NCBI GenBank assembly: GCA_002842135.1 | Contig: PHCD01000006.1 | Location: 1 to 33,037, forward strand | Length of the DNA stretch: 33,037 nucleotides | Direction of reading: 5' to 3' | Source of the DNA: Betaproteobacteria bacterium HGW-Betaproteobacteria-8 | GTDB lineage: Bacteria > Pseudomonadota > Gammaproteobacteria > Burkholderiales > Methylophilaceae | In this document: piece by piece, positions 30,296 to 33,037 of the stretch | Position numbering within the stretch: position 1 is the first letter of the stretch | Layout: each line of letters opens with the position of its first letter | The notes under the pieces: model-generated | Seen by the model: the letters and a program-made list of their open reading frames with translations, nothing else | Databases searched by the model: none | Told to the model about the DNA's origin: nothing | Translations under genes and position numbers: made by a program

Positions 30296-31381
30296 ATGCA
30301 AACTCTTAACGTAGCACTGGGCGACAGAAGTTACCCGATACACATAGGCAGCCAGATTCTGGCCAAGGCCGAACTGATTCTGCCGCACCTTAAGCGCAAA
30401 CAGGTCGCTATAGTAACCAATACCACTGTCGCACCGCTGTATCTGGATGTTATTGCGCAAGCTTTAAGGACCGCAGGCGTCGACGTCATATCGATTGTTC
30501 TTCCTGATGGCGAAGCTTACAAAAACAGTGATACGCTGAACCTGATCTATGACGCGTTGTTGCAGAATCGCTGCGAGCGCAATACAACCCTTATTGCACT
30601 TGGTGGAGGCGTGATCGGCGATTTGACGGGTTATGCCGCTGCCACCTATTTGCGTGGCGTACCATTCATTCAGGTGCCGACCACGCTACTTTCACAAGTG
30701 GATTCCTCAGTTGGCGGGAAAACCGGCATCAATCATCCGCTCGGCAAGAACATGATAGGTGCCTTCTATCAACCGCAAGTCGTATTGGCCGATATCGCTA
30801 CCCTCAATACCTTACCTGCACAAGAGCTTGCTGCTGGAATGGCTGAAGTCATCAAGTACGGATTGATTCGTGACAGCGACTTTTTTGACTGGATAGAGTG
30901 CAATATCCAGAAACTCAATGCACTTGACCCTGATGCAATGAGCTACGCCATATATCGTTCATGCCAGAATAAGGCGGAGGTGGTTGCTGCAGACGAGCGG
31001 GAGAGTGGGGAGCGGGCATTGCTTAATTTGGGCCATACTTTCGGCCATGCGATTGAAAATGCCATGGGTTACGGCGTCTGGCTGCATGGTGAGGCCGTGG
31101 CAGCAGGCACCATGCTGGCTGCCGATCTTTCCCGCCGTTTGGGGTGGCTTAGTGAAAGTGAAGTTCAGCGTATCCGCCAGTTGTTCCAAACTGCCCGGTT
31201 GCCGGTCGATGCGCCGGATCTGGGTGTGGAACGCTATCTGGACCTCATGGGGCTGGATAAAAAAGTGGCGGATGGCAAGATTCGTCTGGTACTGCAACAG
31301 GGTATCGGTAAATCGATACTGACCAGCGATTACGATGCCGAAGCGCTCAGGCAAACGTTAGCAACAACAGCACATGGCTGA
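30296..31381 (+). CDS. aroB: 3-dehydroquinate synthase
   Basis: AroB cyclises DAHP to 3-dehydroquinate, the second step of the shikimate pathway, using NAD and a divalent metal. The 361-residue protein has the NAD-binding [19 protein letters not shown], the [14 protein letters not shown] motif, [10 protein letters not shown], and the metal ligands in [10 protein letters not shown] (Glu) and [13 protein letters not shown] (His). The aroK-aroB order is typical of proteobacteria. Its last 8 bases overlap dgt. Confidence 0.96.
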   Translation: MQTLNVALGDRSYPIHIGSQILAKAELILPHLKRKQVAIVTNTTVAPLYLDVIAQALRTAGVDVISIVLPDGEAYKNSDTLNLIYDALLQNRCERNTTLIALGGGVIGDLTGYAAATYLRGVPFIQVPTTLLSQVDSSVGGKTGINHPLGKNMIGAFYQPQVVLADIATLNTLPAQELAAGMAEVIKYGLIRDSDFFDWIECNIQKLNALDPDAMSYAIYRSCQNKAEVVAADERESGERALLNLGHTFGHAIENAMGYGVWLHGEAVAAGTMLAADLSRRLGWLSESEVQRIRQLFQTARLPVDAPDLGVERYLDLMGLDKKVADGKIRLVLQQGIGKSILTSDYDAEALRQTLATTAHG

Positions 31382-32501
31382 GCTTGCCATTTACGCGGCA
31401 AATCCGGAACAAAGCCGCGGGCGCGTCTATCAGGAACCAGCGCCGTATGGCCGTAACCAGTTTCAGCGTGATCGCGACCGCATCATTCATTCCAGCGCTT
31501 TCCGCCGTCTGGAATACAAAACCCAGGTTTTCGTCAATCACGAAGGTGACCTGTTCCGAACCCGGCTGACCCATAGCCTGGAAGTCGCGCAAATCGCACG
31601 CGCCATCGCACGTAATCTTCAGCTACAGGAAGACCTGGTGGAAGGCATAGCGCTGGCCCATGATCTCGGGCATACACCATTTGGTCATGCAGGGCAGGAT
31701 GCGCTCAACGAGTGCATGAAAGACCATGGCGGCTTTGAACATAACCTGCAGTCGCTACGCGTGGTTGATTATCTGGAACAGCGATATGCTGACTTTGACG
31801 GGTTGAATCTCAGTTTTGAGATGCGTGAGGGCATTCTCAAGCATTGCTCAATCAAGAATGCAAAATCTCTGGGCGATGTCGGTAAACGATTTCTCAAAAA
31901 GCAGCAGCCCTCACTGGAAGCGCAGGTCACTAATCTCGCGGATGAGATTGCCTACAACAACCACGATGTCGACGATGGTTTGCGCTCAGGCCTGATTACC
32001 TTGGATCAGTTGTCAGAAGTGCAGATATTCGCCGAACATCTACATCAGGTCAGGCAGCTATATCCGCAGCTTGAAGGTCGGCGTCTGATACACGAGACCG
32101 TCAGGCGCATGATCAATGCCCAAGTGGTGAATCTATGCCAGCATAGCAGTCAGCTCATTCAAGATGCAAAACCGCAGAGTGTGGATGATGTGCGTTTGCA
32201 GCCGCCATTAATAACTTTCAGTGCCGGCATGCAGCAGCAGCAAGTCGAGCTCAAGCGTTTCCTGCGCAGCAAACTTTATCAGCATTATCGTGTTAATCGC
32301 ATGAGCGCCAAAGCACGGCTCGTCATTCGAGAGCTGTTCATGGTGTTTATTCAAGACCCGGGCCTGATGCCGGACGAGTTCAGGGCTTATGCAGAAAAAG
32401 ACCACCCTCGCGCGGTTGCCGACTACATCGCCGGTATGACAGATCGCTTTGCAATCCGCGAATATCGACGCCTGTTTGCTATTGAGGAGCAGTCTCTTTA
32501 G
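31374..32501 (+). CDS. dgt: dGTP triphosphohydrolase-like HD-domain protein
   Basis: A 375-residue HD-domain enzyme of the dNTPase family, which hydrolyses deoxynucleoside triphosphates to the nucleoside and triphosphate. The metal ligands are seen as [15 protein letters not shown] (His), [16 protein letters not shown] (HD pair and His) and the later Asp in [19 protein letters not shown]. It is shorter than E. coli Dgt (about 505 residues) and matches the shorter type 2 dGTPase-like proteins. Substrate specificity cannot be read from sequence. It overlaps aroB by 8 bases, completing aroK-aroB-dgt. Confidence 0.93.
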   Translation: MAELAIYAANPEQSRGRVYQEPAPYGRNQFQRDRDRIIHSSAFRRLEYKTQVFVNHEGDLFRTRLTHSLEVAQIARAIARNLQLQEDLVEGIALAHDLGHTPFGHAGQDALNECMKDHGGFEHNLQSLRVVDYLEQRYADFDGLNLSFEMREGILKHCSIKNAKSLGDVGKRFLKKQQPSLEAQVTNLADEIAYNNHDVDDGLRSGLITLDQLSEVQIFAEHLHQVRQLYPQLEGRRLIHETVRRMINAQVVNLCQHSSQLIQDAKPQSVDDVRLQPPLITFSAGMQQQQVELKRFLRSKLYQHYRVNRMSAKARLVIRELFMVFIQDPGLMPDEFRAYAEKDHPRAVADYIAGMTDRFAIREYRRLFAIEEQSL

Positions 32502-32699
32502 TTAAAAGATACTGGGAGAAGAGGCATAAATAGTTTATTTATAAGTATTTTTAATGCCCTGAAAATCAGGTGGATAAATTCTTTGGTCATATAGTGTTGC
32601 AAAAAAACAACATTGCACCAAAAAGAGTCATAAAACCGCAGCATTTTCTTGCGATGCGCACTTTGGCTTTGGCATACTAGATACACCTTTCCGCAAGGG

Positions 32700-32713
32700 G
32701 AGTTCGCGAACTC
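32700..32713. promoter_or_regulatory. Perfect 14-bp palindrome in the porin leader
   Basis: GAGTTCGCGAACTC reads the same on both strands. It lies 120 bases upstream of the porin start, just downstream of the weak promoter candidate, a position fitting a dimeric repressor site or an RNA hairpin. Confidence 0.45.
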
Positions 32714-32731
32714 TGTTATTGGGTTTGTGAA

Positions 32732-32801
32732 GCAAGTTTGAGAAAACTTGTTGATATATGGCAAGTTTGATTAAAACTTGCTAAATAATAGGCAAGCTTG
32801 A
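32732..32801 (+). repeat. Three phased GCAAGYTTGA repeats forming tandem hairpins
   Basis: GCAAGTTTGA occurs at 32732 and 32761, and GCAAGCTTGA at 32792, spaced 29 and 31 bases. The first two are each followed by an inverted copy, giving perfect stems: 32733-32739 with 32744-32750 (7 bp, loop GAGA) and 32761-32768 with 32774-32781 (8 bp). The third is itself an 8-bp palindrome (32793-32800). They end 33 bases before the porin start. Confidence 0.8.
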
Positions 32802-32833
32802 TAACAGCAAATTAAACGCAACAGGAGATAGTT

Positions 32834-33037
32834 ATGAATAAGAAATTAGGTATGGCAGTTGCTGGTGCCGTTATGGCATTCGGCGCTTCAGCCGCTAACG
32901 CTGGTATCACCATTCCAGCCGGCGACTGGACCATCGACATCGGTGGTAACGTAAACGCTTACTACACCAACACACGCTTCGACGGCGACCTGGATACAGA
33001 TGGAAGCGGCAATTTCGGTAACGATAATGCCAACACC
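32834..33037 (+). CDS. Outer-membrane porin, N-terminal part
   Basis: The gene runs off the window end; 68 codons are visible. AGGAGA at 32823-32828 is a strong ribosome binding site 5 bases before the ATG. The protein begins with a typical Sec signal peptide, MNKKLGMAVAGAVMAFGASA, cleaved near AANA-G. The mature start (GITIPAGDWTIDIGGNVNAY) looks like the first beta-strand of a betaproteobacterial porin, followed by a Gly/Asp/Asn-rich turn or loop. Codon use is skewed to a few preferred codons (GGT, GCT, AAC), as in highly expressed genes. Porin is the most likely identity; substrate unknown. Confidence 0.75.
   Translation, partial: MNKKLGMAVAGAVMAFGASAANAGITIPAGDWTIDIGGNVNAYYTNTRFDGDLDTDGSGNFGNDNANT

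Larger units (their letters stand above)
32502..32833. other. 332-base AT-rich non-coding region before the porin gene
   Basis: No convincing gene is present. An 88-residue minus-strand ORF here has no recognisable features and is probably fortuitous. The region holds an AT-only hairpin after dgt (32526-32532 with 32536-32542), a weak promoter candidate (TTGCGA at 32649-32654, CATACT at 32673-32678), a 14-bp palindrome and a set of hairpin repeats, listed separately. Confidence 0.7.

Noticed and set aside
32498..32764. 88-residue minus-strand ORF in the gap after dgt
   Set aside because: No recognisable features, and it covers promoter- and repeat-like elements in an AT-rich region; most likely fortuitous.
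32732..32801. CRISPR array
   Set aside because: The repeat units are only about 10 bases, occur three times, carry inverted copies in the spacers and have no cas genes nearby.

Overview
The window reads as a chromosomal segment of a betaproteobacterium of moderate GC content. The pointers are pilMNOPQ followed by aroK-aroB-dgt, the metX-metW pair, hemA-prfA-prmC as one block, rpe followed by trpE, trpG-trpD-trpC-hemB, and an aspartate-type (Mg-class) HemB. Gallionellaceae or Methylophilaceae-like Nitrosomonadales are my best guess, but this rests on family knowledge and not on a search; I cannot name a genus. No tRNA, rRNA, insertion sequence, prophage or CRISPR array was seen. All complete genes look intact; only the first (gatB) and last (a porin) are cut by the window ends.

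Layout. 1-4.1 kb: the end of gatB, then pyrE with a DUF4124 envelope protein on the minus strand, xthA on the plus strand, and two minus-strand genes (a small unknown protein and a DUF1223 thioredoxin-like protein). 4.2-6.1 kb: an AmpG-like MFS permease overlapping a TauE/SafE-type membrane protein. 6.1-8.4 kb: metX-metW divergent from a gamma-class carbonic anhydrase. 8.4-9.6 kb: a structured leader with a small aromatic-rich ORF and a pseudoknot-like element, ahead of an EamA/DMT transporter. 9.6-12.8 kb: hemA-prfA-prmC on the minus strand. 12.9-21.3 kb: rpe, a tryptophan leader peptide, trpE, a MASE1-PAS-GGDEF-EAL protein, trpG, trpD, trpC, hemB. 21.3-24.4 kb: PBP1A and a small nucleotidyltransferase-like protein on the minus strand. 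24.5-32.5 kb: pilMNOPQ, then aroK-aroB-dgt. 32.5-33.0 kb: a repeat-rich leader and the start of a porin gene.

How the genes work together. aroK and aroB feed chorismate synthesis. trpE/trpG/trpD/trpC turn chorismate into indole-glycerol phosphate, behind a 16-residue leader ORF with three Trp codons. HemA and HemB supply two early steps of tetrapyrrole synthesis. PilM-PilQ form the alignment complex and secretin of type IV pili, and PBP1A makes the wall they cross. A c-di-GMP enzyme lies inside the trp cluster.

The most notable signals are in non-coding DNA: (1) the leader of the EamA transporter, where two stems form a pseudoknot and a competing hairpin would cover the start codon; (2) the trp leader peptide; (3) the c-di-GMP gene between trpE and trpG; (4) a terminator-like hairpin directly against the aroK start codon; (5) phased hairpin repeats in the porin leader. 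The EamA leader is the best candidate for an undescribed regulatory system.
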